A stretch of 64,000 nucleotides of DNA from Megalobrama amblycephala (Eukaryota; Chordata; Actinopteri; Cypriniformes; Xenocyprididae): assembly GCF_018812025.1 (NCBI RefSeq), contig NC_063049.1, forward strand, positions 33,187,447-33,251,446, read 5' to 3'. The notes below the pieces were generated by a model. The model made no database searches. It was not told where the DNA came from and saw only the letters and a program-made list of their open reading frames with translations. The translations under genes were made by a program, and so were the position numbers. The first letter of the stretch is position 1. The number at the start of each line of letters is the position of its first letter. Positions 11,893-22,700 of the stretch are shown here, piece by piece.

Positions 11893-12717
11893 ATGGCAGG
11901 ATTGTATCGAGCTCTACTTACATCTGCCTCCACTGTCACAAAGGTACGATTATTTCAGCCTCGTTGGATAAATCGTGATTTAATGACTATGTCAAAAATG
12001 TGTTTAATATAACTTTTTATAAAAAAATTTAATTGCAGAATCTGGCACAAGCCACATCATGTCGCACTAAATTCACCAAGAGTCGCATCCCTCCACAGGT
12101 ATGTGACAGTTCAGATGTGCATGCATCGTTTATCTGATTCAGTTTATTGAATGTAATAATATCACACCATCTTCTCGTCCTTAAGGTATTTGAGGAACGA
12201 GCAAAAGAACATGACAAGTACGGTGGTGATCCAGAACATCCACATAAATTACACATAGTGACACGAGTTAAAAGCACAATGAGACGACCATATTGGGAAA
12301 GGAAGGTTATAAAGAGCTTGGGGCTCCTGAAGGTGAATTTTAAAAAAATTATATTTGTGAAATAGGATCACACTCAACTAAAATGTTAGTTAACATCTTG
12401 TTCTTTATCACCAGGCACATGAACCCCGTGTCCACAAGAACACCCCTTCAGTGAACAATCTATTGAAAACTATTAAGCATCTGGTTAGGTATGTTGGACT
12501 TTTGCATTTCACAACATTTTAAAATCAGTTGATGATTGCTGACCTTTACAATAAACTGACCTATTCAAATATTTTTATCTGCAGGATTGAGCCGCTCAAG
12601 CTTCCGTATGGACTACCTGCTGAGGAGGACATGGCCAACACATATCTAAACAGCAAAGGGGAGCTGGTAGTGAAGCGTCTTCTGAAACCGCTTGAGCAGA
12701 AGGCCGTTGAGTCATAG
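11893..12717 (+). CDS. mrpl30: Mitochondrial ribosomal protein L30 (uL30m), 5 exons
   Basis: Exons 11893-11943, 12039-12098, 12186-12332, 12415-12488 and 12585-12717 join in frame to 154 codons plus stop, the usual vertebrate length. The N-terminus [17 protein letters not shown] is basic and hydroxylated like a mitochondrial presequence. The uL30 fold follows: [39 protein letters not shown] and [20 protein letters not shown]. It is a component of the large subunit of the mitochondrial ribosome. The gene is compact (825 bp), free of transposons, diverges from the ES1-family gene and ends 0.67 kb from the txndc9 stop in convergent orientation. No defect was seen. Confidence 0.93.
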
Positions 12718-12759
12718 TTTTTTTTGCCTACCATGTGTTGTGTATTTGCTATTTGTTTA

Positions 12760-12765
12760 ATAAAG
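12760..12765 (+). terminator. mrpl30: Polyadenylation signal of mrpl30
   Basis: AATAAA 43 bases after the stop codon, in TTTAATAAAGGTTTG. Confidence 0.75.
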
Positions 12766-12769
12766 GTTT

Positions 12770-13389
12770 GACTAACTAGGTCTTCTCTTAGTTATTACAA
12801 AAGCATGCATTTCAAACATCAGTCTCTCTGGTGATGTGCTTTTTAAATCACTGGTATGTTTCCAATTTTTTCCATTGACATAACCAGAACACGCATATCA
12901 TATATTTTTTTATTTTTTTTTTTAATGAGTCACATACGGTTACAAAAGAAAAAAAGCCTGCACTTCCTTCACATCAATGGGTGAAAGAGGTGACATATTC
13001 TTAGTGGAATACACAAGCTTGCTTCCTTGGCACTTGTTTGATGCTCACTAAACTGAGCATCAGTCCATCAGAGGCAAAATATTGATTTTGTGTTTGCACT
13101 GTTGTTTAAACATAAGCTTCCAGTTGTTCCGTCTTGCAGAAACTTAATCTTAAGAGAGAGCCTTCACCAGAATGATGCTCCATAGAAATGTTTCACTTCT
13201 AAAACATAGGTAAAGGGATATAAATTAAAGTATGAATACCCTCTCAGGTGGTATTCAGGACAAAGGTGAGAGACACAAGAAATTAAATAGACAGTGCAAG
13301 AAAAACGAGTGATCACAAAGAGGTGTTACAAGACTTAGAACTGTTATGTTGGAAGCCCTGAGAAACATGGAGCTTGATGATTTAGTCCT
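12770..13389 (-). other. txndc9: 3' UTR of txndc9
   Basis: No coding frame of interest. A minus-strand AATAAA at 12909-12914, in a T-rich tract on the plus strand, could end txndc9, giving a 3' UTR of about 0.5 kb. Confidence 0.45.
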
Positions 13390-15021
13390 CTAATCCTCAT
13401 CAGATCCAGAGTCCGAGTCATAACCTTTGCCTCTGATGGTCTTTTTCTCCACCTTGGTGAACTTCGTTCCTGACTTCTGCCCAATTGTTGGTGGCTCCAA
13501 AATATTCCCACTAGGAGAAAGAATACAAATGTATACCTTTTAATAAAAAGTCAAAGTGATAGTGTGTATATAAATATACCATTTAAAGCAGCAGATCTCA
13601 ATAGGGCTGCACAACAATTAATTGCGATTAATCGTTTGCAAAAAAAAATCTGTTTGAACGTAATATATGTGTGTGTTCTGTGTATATTAATTATGTATAT
13701 ATAAATACACACATACATACATACATGTGTGTATTATATATACACACACACAAACACACACACACACGTGCATGTATTTATATATACATAATTATTATAC
13801 ACAGAACACACACATATTACGTAAACAGACTTTTATTTTGCACAAGATTAATCGTTGTGCAGCCCTAGATCTCAACCTTTTTGACTTAAAGGTCTCCTCA
13901 TTGTCCACAATATTTGACAGCCCCCACTTTGTTGTATGTCGGTTTCCGACTGAAAGGGGTTTTAAGCATAATGGTAGGTTTTGAGTGTTTCATGTATGTT
14001 TTAGGGGTGTTTCAGGTGCATGGGTAGGTTTTGAGTGTGTTCTAGGTGTAAAGGTAGGTTTTATGTGGCTTTCAGTGCAGTCTGTCAAAAAAGACAAATA
14101 TGAGAAGTAAATAATAAAGAATTGCATGTGAGGGTTAAGTCTTCTAGATGTTCAAAGTTAATGAGGATAAACGCAATATTCCCCCTCCAAACCACTTCAC
14201 CAGAAATATTACATGATTTCATTTTTTTTAAGGTTACAGTGATGTAGTGGTTTAGGGATCAGAGTTTGGTGTAGGACAGTGGTTCCCAAACCTGTCCTGG
14301 AGGACCCCCAGCCCTGCACATTTTGTCTCCCTCATCTAGCACGACTGATTCAACTCATGTGCTCATTAGTAGGGACAGCAAGACCTGAAATGGGTGTGTC
14401 AGAAATAGGGTGACATACAAAATGTGCAGGGCTGGGGGTCCTCTAGAACAGGTTTGGGACCCACTGGTGTAGGCAATAAGCTATAATACTGTGATTGACA
14501 TGACCAATAAAATCGGCTGCAGGACGGCATGGGCCTGGCTTCTGTCGTCACACTTGGCTGTGGGCCGGGTTGGATGTGCACCGCAGGCTGCAGCAAGACG
14601 CTTCTCAAAAGTTCCAGAACCTTGAAAATGTACTACCTAGCGAGCAGGTACTTTCTGAGGGGGAATTTTTTCCCCCCCGGAACTTCATTTATACCCTAGT
14701 TCCTGCGGTCGAAACACACCGAGTTCCTAGGGAAAGTTCCTGCGGTGGAAACGCGGCTGTCAACCCAATAAAATATTTTAGAGCTTGGCCTAACTAGAAA
14801 GATGTACATTTGCTATTAAAATATCCTCTATAAATATCATTTATAGCCTTTTCTCACAGCAGCTGGAATAATTAAATGTATCATTTTGATGGCGGATTGT
14901 AATCCAGAAAGGTCCAAATGACAATCATCAGTGACAACTGGAGATTAATTTCACAGTATGCGGTTAATCACAATTAATCGCACATAAGAGTGTGATTAAA
15001 ATTTTTAATCTATTGACAGCC

Positions 15022-15084
<63 letters not shown>

Positions 15085-15935
15085 GCCTGCACTCACCTGT
15101 AGTTGATGATATTTGAGCAGCCCAGTCTCCACTCCAGCATTTCAGTAGGAAACTCATCTGTGTTGCCCAGATCGGTGAAGCCCACAACATAATCCTTAGT
15201 CTTCCCATCCTTCACCAGAGCCAGTGTTGGAATGACTTTAATCTTCAGCCTCTCTGTTAGGAATGGAGCCTTCTCAACATTCAGCTTGATGAACTTTGTT
15301 TCCAGATGTTTTTTAGCCAAAACAGCTAGGTGCTTGTCCAAAATTTTACATCTTTGAAAAAAACAAGCAAACACTGAAAATGGCTGTATGCAGAACTGAT
15401 TTATAATACAAGGATACAAGGAAAACAAAAGAAAACAAACAGGCCTATATCCTCAAATACCTGAAGGTAGAGTCTCTGTAGAAATGGCAGACGACACTTT
15501 TGCTTTCCTTCACCTCAGCAAAAAAATCTCTCTCACTTGGGATCTCTCTGTATTCACCATGTCCTTTAGATATCCACTCCTGAGGACACACACATACCAC
15601 AGTTTAATCACATGAATGCTTCATCTGATCTGCTTCAATGCACTAATAAATACCTAACATAGATAACTAATTTTAAATAAACATTTTAACAATATATTTA
15701 AAGCTCCAAATTTGAAACTAGGTTCTTTAAATGCGTTTATAACACCCACCTGCTTCTGTTTCTGAGCTTTCTTAAGGGCCTCGAGCCTTCTCTCCTTGAG
15801 CCGCTCCAGCTCATCTTCATCCATGCTCTGCAGCTTCTCTAGTTCTGCATCCAGCTGCTCTTCCACCATCCGTGCCGACTGCAGCACCTGCTGCTCCAGA
15901 GCCTTCGCAACAACCTCCATTGACTGACTGGCCAT
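13390..15935 (-). CDS. txndc9: Thioredoxin domain-containing protein 9, 4 coding exons
   Basis: Minus-strand exons 15935-15750, 15579-15461, 15351-15097 and 13510-13390 join in frame to 226 codons plus stop, the length of human TXNDC9. Residues 1-62 form a charged coiled coil ([16 protein letters not shown]...). A thioredoxin-like fold covers about 75-185: [44 protein letters not shown]. The tail is acidic and Ser/Asp-rich. The CxxC centre is replaced by STFRCK with a single Cys, as in the whole family, so it is not a classical disulfide reductase. TXNDC9 binds the CCT/TRiC chaperonin and dampens its folding of actin and tubulin. The ATG lies just inside the exon after a 5' UTR intron (donor at 16677). 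Intron 3 holds two hAT MITEs and an (AT)n tract. Confidence 0.94.
13602..13867. mobile_element. hAT-type MITE with 8-bp target duplication
   Basis: TIRs TAGGGCTGCACAAC and GTTGTGCAGCCCTA, flanked by perfect 8-bp repeats GATCTCAA (13594-13601 and 13868-13875). The centre is a TA/CA microsatellite. 266 bp, non-coding, in txndc9 intron 3. Confidence 0.92.
14277..14466. mobile_element. hAT-type MITE, CAGTGGTTCCCAAACCTG family
   Basis: Long TIRs: the left starts CAGTGGTTCCCAAACCTGTC and the right is its complement. The flanks GTGTAGGA and GTGTAGGC match at 7 of 8 bases. 190 bp. Older relatives lie at 26820-26985 and 38745-38940. Confidence 0.88.
15021..15083. repeat. (AT)n(AC)n microsatellite
   Basis: About 26 AT units and some AC units end 14 bp from the 3' edge of txndc9 exon 3. 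An older TIR fragment (AATCGCAC...ATTGACAGCC) lies at its left. Confidence 0.9.
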
Positions 15936-16800
15936 TTTCTGTCAGACATAAAGCACATTATTGGATGCAATTACTTAAAAATATAATTCCTGAACTCTGT
16001 GAAATAATTATTAAGATAAATTAAACAAGCTTCTTTTCGAACTAGATTATTTATTATACTGTTAATTAACGTACATGTTTATCTCATCTAACAGGTCCCA
16101 CAACAACAAAGTGGCACTTGTGCCTTTAATGTTACTAAAGTGAATAGTGTCTGTGGATGCAAGAAACTGTTTGATGCAACGGTTCTAAATTGACCACTGA
16201 AGTGCATACAGCATGCAATTAAACACGTTAAATCAATAATCTTCGGGGGTTTTTTTTATGTGCGTTCTGTTCGTTCACAACAATAAAAGGTGCTAGTAGT
16301 CGGCCAGCGCCTGACTTCAACCGCATAAAGACAAGTACGCCAACTTTGCTTAACTTCTCCAGTTCCCATGTCATTGTCTCATCAACAATTGCTGATTTAA
16401 AAAGACAGTACGTTCTTGTAAATAATGACTGTTTATTTTAAAACGGATATGTGGGGCTTTGTGTCAAATCATGCTAGTGCTAGCGTATTGCTTTGGCTTC
16501 CAAGCACCGTGGTAACGGCAGCTTTCAGCGCCAACAAAGACTGTGGCGTAGTTAATCGGCAAGCGACAGACAAGCTGTTGCGGAAAGCAACAAGCTAGAG
16601 ATAATTTAACTAACATACAATTGAAAATGTATTATATATATTTATATTGAAATATATGTTTCGGAACAGCACTTACCGATTCTGTATGATTTCCAGAAGG
16701 CGGCACACTGACGCACAGACGCAGGGTTTTACGTAAGGGCGTCGACTGATTACGTCATGCAATCGTAACGCATTCGACGTATTTCAGAAGGAATCATTTT
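15936..16800 (-). promoter_or_regulatory. txndc9: 5' UTR intron, non-coding exon and promoter of txndc9
   Basis: A minus-strand donor (ATCG/GTAAGT) at 16677 and the acceptor before the ATG (CTGACAG/AAAATGG at 15938) define a non-coding first exon starting around 16720-16760. Just upstream is TGATTACGTCATG (16748-16760), an ATF/CREB-like site, in a CpG-containing stretch. Both the site and the splice signals are seen; promoter use is inferred. Confidence 0.5.
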
Positions 16801-16849
16801 GAAACATAGGTGTACAAATAAACATATTAGGAATATTATAACTGGTGAA

Positions 16850-17470
16850 GCAGCTACTCATAAAAGCTTATTGTGGAGCAATGTATTTAGGAATATAAAC
16901 TGGAAAAAAGCTTGGTGTATTTGTGAAGCATAATACACCAAGCATAAAGTAAAAGAGGTTACATTTAAAATCTTACATGGTATATATCCAGCTAAAAGTG
17001 TGTTAGAGAGGTTTAAGTTAGAGATTGATTATTCATGTGATTTTTGCTCAATGGAAAAATAATCTATTGTCTATCTGTTTTGTAGTTGTATATACACAAA
17101 GATTTTTTGGGTGAAAGGAAATTTTTTTTTTTAATTTAAATTAAATAATTTTGATATATGTATGTATTATTCCAATGAAAATAATAATAATAATTTTAAT
17201 TTTATTGTATAACTGTTTATTATTTTGGGGAAATTTCATATACACAAGAAGAAATGGTCAGGATCCAAGCCAAATTTTATTCATTTTCTTCAGGAGACAA
17301 AAGAATACTGCACCAGTTTGGAGAACATTATAAATAAAAAAGCAAGGAAGACGTCATATTTTTTAAAGAATATTAATTTTTTTTGATGAATGAATCAATG
17401 GTTTGTACGTTAATATGTAAATTTCTGTTTATTATTGTATATTTCTGGTTAATAATAAATAAATAAAAAT
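16850..17470 (+). mobile_element. Decayed L1-type LINE 3' fragment
   Basis: Forward frames, broken by stops, read INWKKAW, then KVKEVTFKILHGIYPAKSVL, SCDFCSMEK and HIHKKKWSGSKPNF. This is the C-terminus of fish L1 ORF2, including the zf-RVT-like CxxC motif. It ends in an A-rich AATAAATAAATAAAAATTAG tail. It is a dead copy between txndc9 and the rev1 3' end. Confidence 0.75.
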
Positions 17471-18180
17471 TAGAAGGAATATAAAATAAAATAAAAATAT
17501 ATTATTGTTCTGTTATAAAATCCAGTGCAAATGCAAAACTTTTCCAGTCATATAGTTCAATTCAAGTGGCAAAAATCGCACGTCATTTATTTTCTGGCTT
17601 ACCCTTACAGACATTTACCATGGTAACCATTTTAATACTATAAATTATAATAATTACTATTTTAATAATAATATAATTTTGTTATAATAGCTGTTAGTTA
17701 TAATAATTAATAACTGTGGTATTTTGCTACATTACACAAAAGCTACTTCTAGAAATACACTTTAAAAGTACGTGGGACAATCAAAATAGTAAAATAAATA
17801 TATGGGAAGTAAAATATGCTCTAACGCTTTTAATTGACCTCAATCAGTATTTTTTAATTCTCTCTAAATTTGTTTAGAATCTATTTATTTGGCCATATTT
17901 GATAAATCATCTTCTATTTGGATTCTGCCTCGTCTTTTGCACCATTGTACATCACTACAATAAGCTAAAACGTTCCTCAGTGCTATTAAATAGTCATAAA
18001 TACACAGATTTCCGTGACAAATGTCTTTTGTCTTCATCCTTTCTTTTAGAATCTTATTAGTTTAGTTTGAGATGTTTGTTGTTACATTATCATTGTTAGT
18101 GACATTAATATTAGCTCGATCCACAAATTATAAATACATACACAAGAATAATAATAATAATAAAAAAAACAAGACAGTAT
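17471..18180. other. AT-rich intergenic stretch, nothing recognised
   Basis: No exon, RNA gene or clear transposon end was seen. It separates the txndc9 side from the probable rev1 3' end. Confidence 0.4.
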
Positions 18181-19713
18181 CAATTATCCAAATTTATTTG
18201 AAAATTTAGAAAACATACAAATGATGTCACAGCTTCTGGTCTTCAGGCACAGGTCATTCTGTCACGACAGATTTTTGACCAAATATGGATTTTTCAGGCC
18301 TTCCTCTCTGTAATGTGAGATAATAACAGATGTACGTCTCATGAGCAGCTTCTTAAAACCAAGAAAGTATAAACTTAAAACATTTGAAGAGTCAAGTACA
18401 TTCTGTTCATACATAAAGCCAAACCTACAATGAAAAGGGATTGAGAGGACAACGCTTCATTAGGAATGTAGACTGAAGTATCCATCTTTGACCTATTATG
18501 TGGTTCACATCCATCTGATTGAAAAACCTTTCCTTTCCTGCAGCACCATATCCATATATTTAGAAAACAAGACTGAGAAGCATGACAGGACAGTTGAAAC
18601 TCAATTTAGTAAAATTAACCTGGCCAATGTTTTAATCTTTTTCTTCATAAATATTCATCTCTCTTTAACTCTTTCACACATACGAACAAACATACAAGAA
18701 ACAATCAATGAGCTGGAGTAATATATATATATATATATATATGCATTTTTTTTTAAATCTAGGAAAACATAAATGTTAGCTTTACATAAAATGTTAGTAT
18801 CCACATGCTAAACTGCCAAAAGATTTTGATAGAAGATACGGTTTCCCTATTTCCACTTTAAACATCTCAGTCTGACTCATAAAAGGCAAATGACATGCCA
18901 CTCCATTCTGCTTTGCTACAAAGTCTATTATATATTTCTGAGGCCAGATATTCAAAATAAACACAGGTTCTGGGGTACAAGAAGATGAAATGCTGACAAT
19001 AAAGACAAGAAAGAAAAACAATTCCAAATAGAAAGCAAAGAAGCTTGCTTTGCTTAGTTTAGGACAGTCAGTGCATTTAAAACATTCAAAAAAAGTTTTG
19101 GTAACATTTTATACTCAGGTTGTACACATTAATATCAGTTATGACTACAGTTATCATGAACTAAAAATCAACCATACTTCAATCAAGATTAATAAGTGCT
19201 GTAAAATGTTACTTTCTACATTTATATATTTTAAAATGTTACTAATTTATGTTAATATTAGTTAATGTATTTACGAACTAAGAAGTAATAATAGCAAAAT
19301 AGCATATTTATGAATTAACATTAACCAAGATTAATAAATGCTGTTAAAAATGATTCCTTTTTAGTTCATGATACTTAACGCAATAACTAATGTTAACAAA
19401 TACAAGCTGACTGAAAAGTGTTACCAAAGATCCTCTAGACATCAGTCAAGAGAATTGACATCATGATGAAAGAAATATTCAGTGTTCAGCTGAATGAAGC
19501 TGGTATGCTCATCTGTTCCTCATCATCATCGGCTTGATCTTGTAATCCTCAGATGTCCTCTGTGTTCTCAGAGAAGCTCGACTGGGAGATTTCACAACAG
19601 GACAGCAATGCTACGACTGGCACACTCAAGCGGTTTTGTTGTCTCTCTCACACATCATGATGAGGTGGCAGGACTGGGCTGATGTCACAGTGACTGAGGT
19701 TAGGACGGTTCTC
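18181..19713 (-). other. rev1: Probable 3' UTR of rev1
   Basis: It follows the rev1 stop codon. A minus-strand AATAAA at about 18191-18196 could be the end signal. It contains (TA)n at 18719-18742 and, at 19095-19425, a diverged element ending in AAAAGTGTTACC. The short open frames have no family signature. Confidence 0.4.
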
Positions 19714-22700
19714 CTATGTGATCTTCAGAGTGCTACCATAGGTTTGCTGTACCACTACCTGCACATTGTCAAGGATGAAGTCAAAGGCCATGCTCCATAC
19801 TGACTCTGAGGACTGCTGCATAAGTCTGAAACGAACAGTTAAAATCATCAGAAAGACGCAATCGATCTACACTACTGTTCAAAAGTTTTGGTCTGGTAAG
19901 ATTTTTTAATTTTGAAAGAAAGCGTTCACACTTGTTATGTTTGGTTTGATTAAAACGAACCCTGGTGCGATTGCTCGGATAGTGCGGTTCATTTGAACAT
20001 ATGTGAACGCTGCCATCCGAACCCTGGTGCGCACCAAACAAGCGGACCGAGACCGCTGAAAAGATGGGTCTCGGTCCGCTTCCAAACAAACTCTGGTGCG
20101 GTTCGAATGATATATGAATGCGACCCGGACCAAAGACATGTAACCGAACCAAAAACAGGAAGACGGGACCCTAAAAAGGACAGAATCCTCACGCATGTCG
20201 GTTTTTCTTGTCGCGAGTTTGCCCATCACAGGCATCAGACGCGCGTCTCCGTGCAGCTGATCATTTGTGTGTGTGACGGATGGATTCCCGCCGGTGTTTT
20301 GACTACTTTACACATTTTATAAGCTCTTCACGAGTTCCCAGCTGGCCAAAATACCATCACATGCAGGCTACGCACACACAACGAGCGCATTTACCTCAGA
20401 AAACAGCACTGTTTTGGATGTTCGGTAAGTTCCGTCTCAAAATAGGCAATACGTCATAAAATCCGACCAATCACGTTGTGAATGTATCCCTATGCCTGAA
20501 GGTTCGGTATCTTTTGGTTCGGTGATAAAATTGCCAATGTGAACGCTAACCGGACCAGGACTAAATGTTTTTTTTTCTTCTTTGGTCCGGACCAAATGGA
20601 CCAAACGAACCGAACTACAAGTGTGAACGCACCCTTATGCTCATTAGGGCTGCATTTATTTAAAGGGGTCATAAACTAAATAATGTTTCCTGAGGTGCAC
20701 CTATAATGTTAATATGATGTTTACATCAAAAAAATTATCTTAATTTACAAAAAAAGGCTATTTTCTACCCTGTTTTTAGCCCATCTGATTTGAACGCTCT
20801 GTTTGAAGGGGCGTGTCTGCTGTGAGACTTAAGTGTAAACATCCACTGCTGTGATTGGCCTTTTCTCAAATACTTTTTACTAAATTTTTAAAATGAACGA
20901 ATCATGAAAAGTGTTGATAACTGCATTATATTTGGATCTATTCCCATCACATGGAAGATTGCAGTGATGAGCATTGAGCAGATGACAGTCTGTTGATCGC
21001 GTGAATGCGGTGATCTTGTCATTCCAACGCAATTTTGCACTCTCACGAAATGCTTTCACCATAACAATGCAAACACAGTAAAATAATTATTATGTAGTGA
21101 GATAAACTCGCAATGCATAATTGACAGCTTCAGCCATTATAAAGAGAGTGTTCTTAGAAGTAAAAATACTAGGATTATTCATTATGAATTTAAAAACGAA
21201 ATTTGTTACAGTTTGCGGGGTCCTTGCTGGTTCCAGAACAGTTAATTCCTGATCTTTGAGCAAAAGCTTTTGGGCAAAGCCAGTATCGTATTGTGACATG
21301 TACTCAAAACAGTCGCTGGTAAAATGTAAGGTACAAACACGCAAGTCAGCACTGACGTGACTAGGACGTTTGTTAAAAATAAACCGAATCCATTTTTCTC
21401 TGACATCGGTATCCTTCGGCAGCTTATGCACAGATGATGTTTTTCCACAGCCAGGAACAATACAACATCTGTGTGGCATCACAATCTTGTTATTATCACA
21501 ATCTTATTGTAAATAGCTACTTTAAATCCACTCGCTGCTCATAGGCTGAACACCAGTGGGCGGGGACAACGATGCGATGATGTAAAAGTAGGCGTTGTTA
21601 TCTTGCTCCAGAGGCAGTCGTAAGCAAATGATTGTGCCCCGTGATGTCACATGCCACCTCGGATCCAAATTAAGCTTTTTTACAGCTTGATTATATAAAT
21701 GCTTATATTTTTTATTGATGATGAGGACATTTTAAGGAACTTACAGGATGTATTAATGATGCCAAAAGTTCAAGGAAAATTTGATTTCTCATTTCATGAC
21801 CCCTTTAATCAAAAATACAGTAAAAACAGCAATATTAGAAAATAATATTATAATAATAATAGTATAACAATTTAAAATAACGTCTATTTTTGTTTATTTT
21901 AGTATGTAATCTGTGATGGTAAAGCTGAATTTTCAGCAGCCATTACTCTAGACTTCAGTGTCACATAGGGGTGTGACGAGATCTCGCGAGACTAAACTGT
22001 GACGAGATTTCTCGTCGAGGCGAAAAGTAGTCTCGTGATGTTGCCATGACAGAGTGTTAGGATGATTAGGAAAGAATATGCCACTGCTACGTTTACATTA
22101 TGCCTCCACTGTCGATTTGCTTTGTATTTAAATAAAAAAAACATTTAATTCAGTTGGATAACGGTCGCCGCCGCTCCATATTTACAGAGTACGCGCGACC
22201 GTTTAAAAGTGAAAGTAAACGCGCGCGCTTTCAATACCCCGCATTTGAAAGCGGCTCCCTGATGAATGCAAATATCTCTCAATATGAAACCTATTTTAGG
22301 CTGGGCAGTGTAGTTGTATCCATCTCCTAGCTCTGTATCAAAGAAAAATTTGGTCTTATTTGATCTTTGAATATTGAGAGAGTGCGATTATGGTTGCACT
22401 TATTGTAAAGTGTTACCATAAAAATGAATAACAGTTTTCTCTTCTTATTATTTACTAGTACAAACAATAAGGTTTCATTTGTTAACATTAGTTAATGCAC
22501 TGTGAACTATCATGAACTAACAATGAATGACTATTTTTATCAACTAACAAAGATTAATAAATACTGTAGCAAATATATTGCTCGTTGTTAGTTGATGTTG
22601 GTTAATACATTAATGTTAATAAATGAGACCTTATTGTAAAGTGTTACCATTTTTTTTTATACTGTTTTTATTTCTGTGATCAGTTTGTGGAGAGGAGTTC

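Noticed and set aside
15021..15083. AT/AC run as a splice-regulatory element of txndc9
   Set aside because: It is a simple microsatellite next to the exon; an effect on splicing cannot be judged from sequence.
19993..20322. 109-codon frames on both strands
   Set aside because: They lie in the inverted-repeat element 19922-20634; opposite-strand frames mirror GC-rich repeat words.
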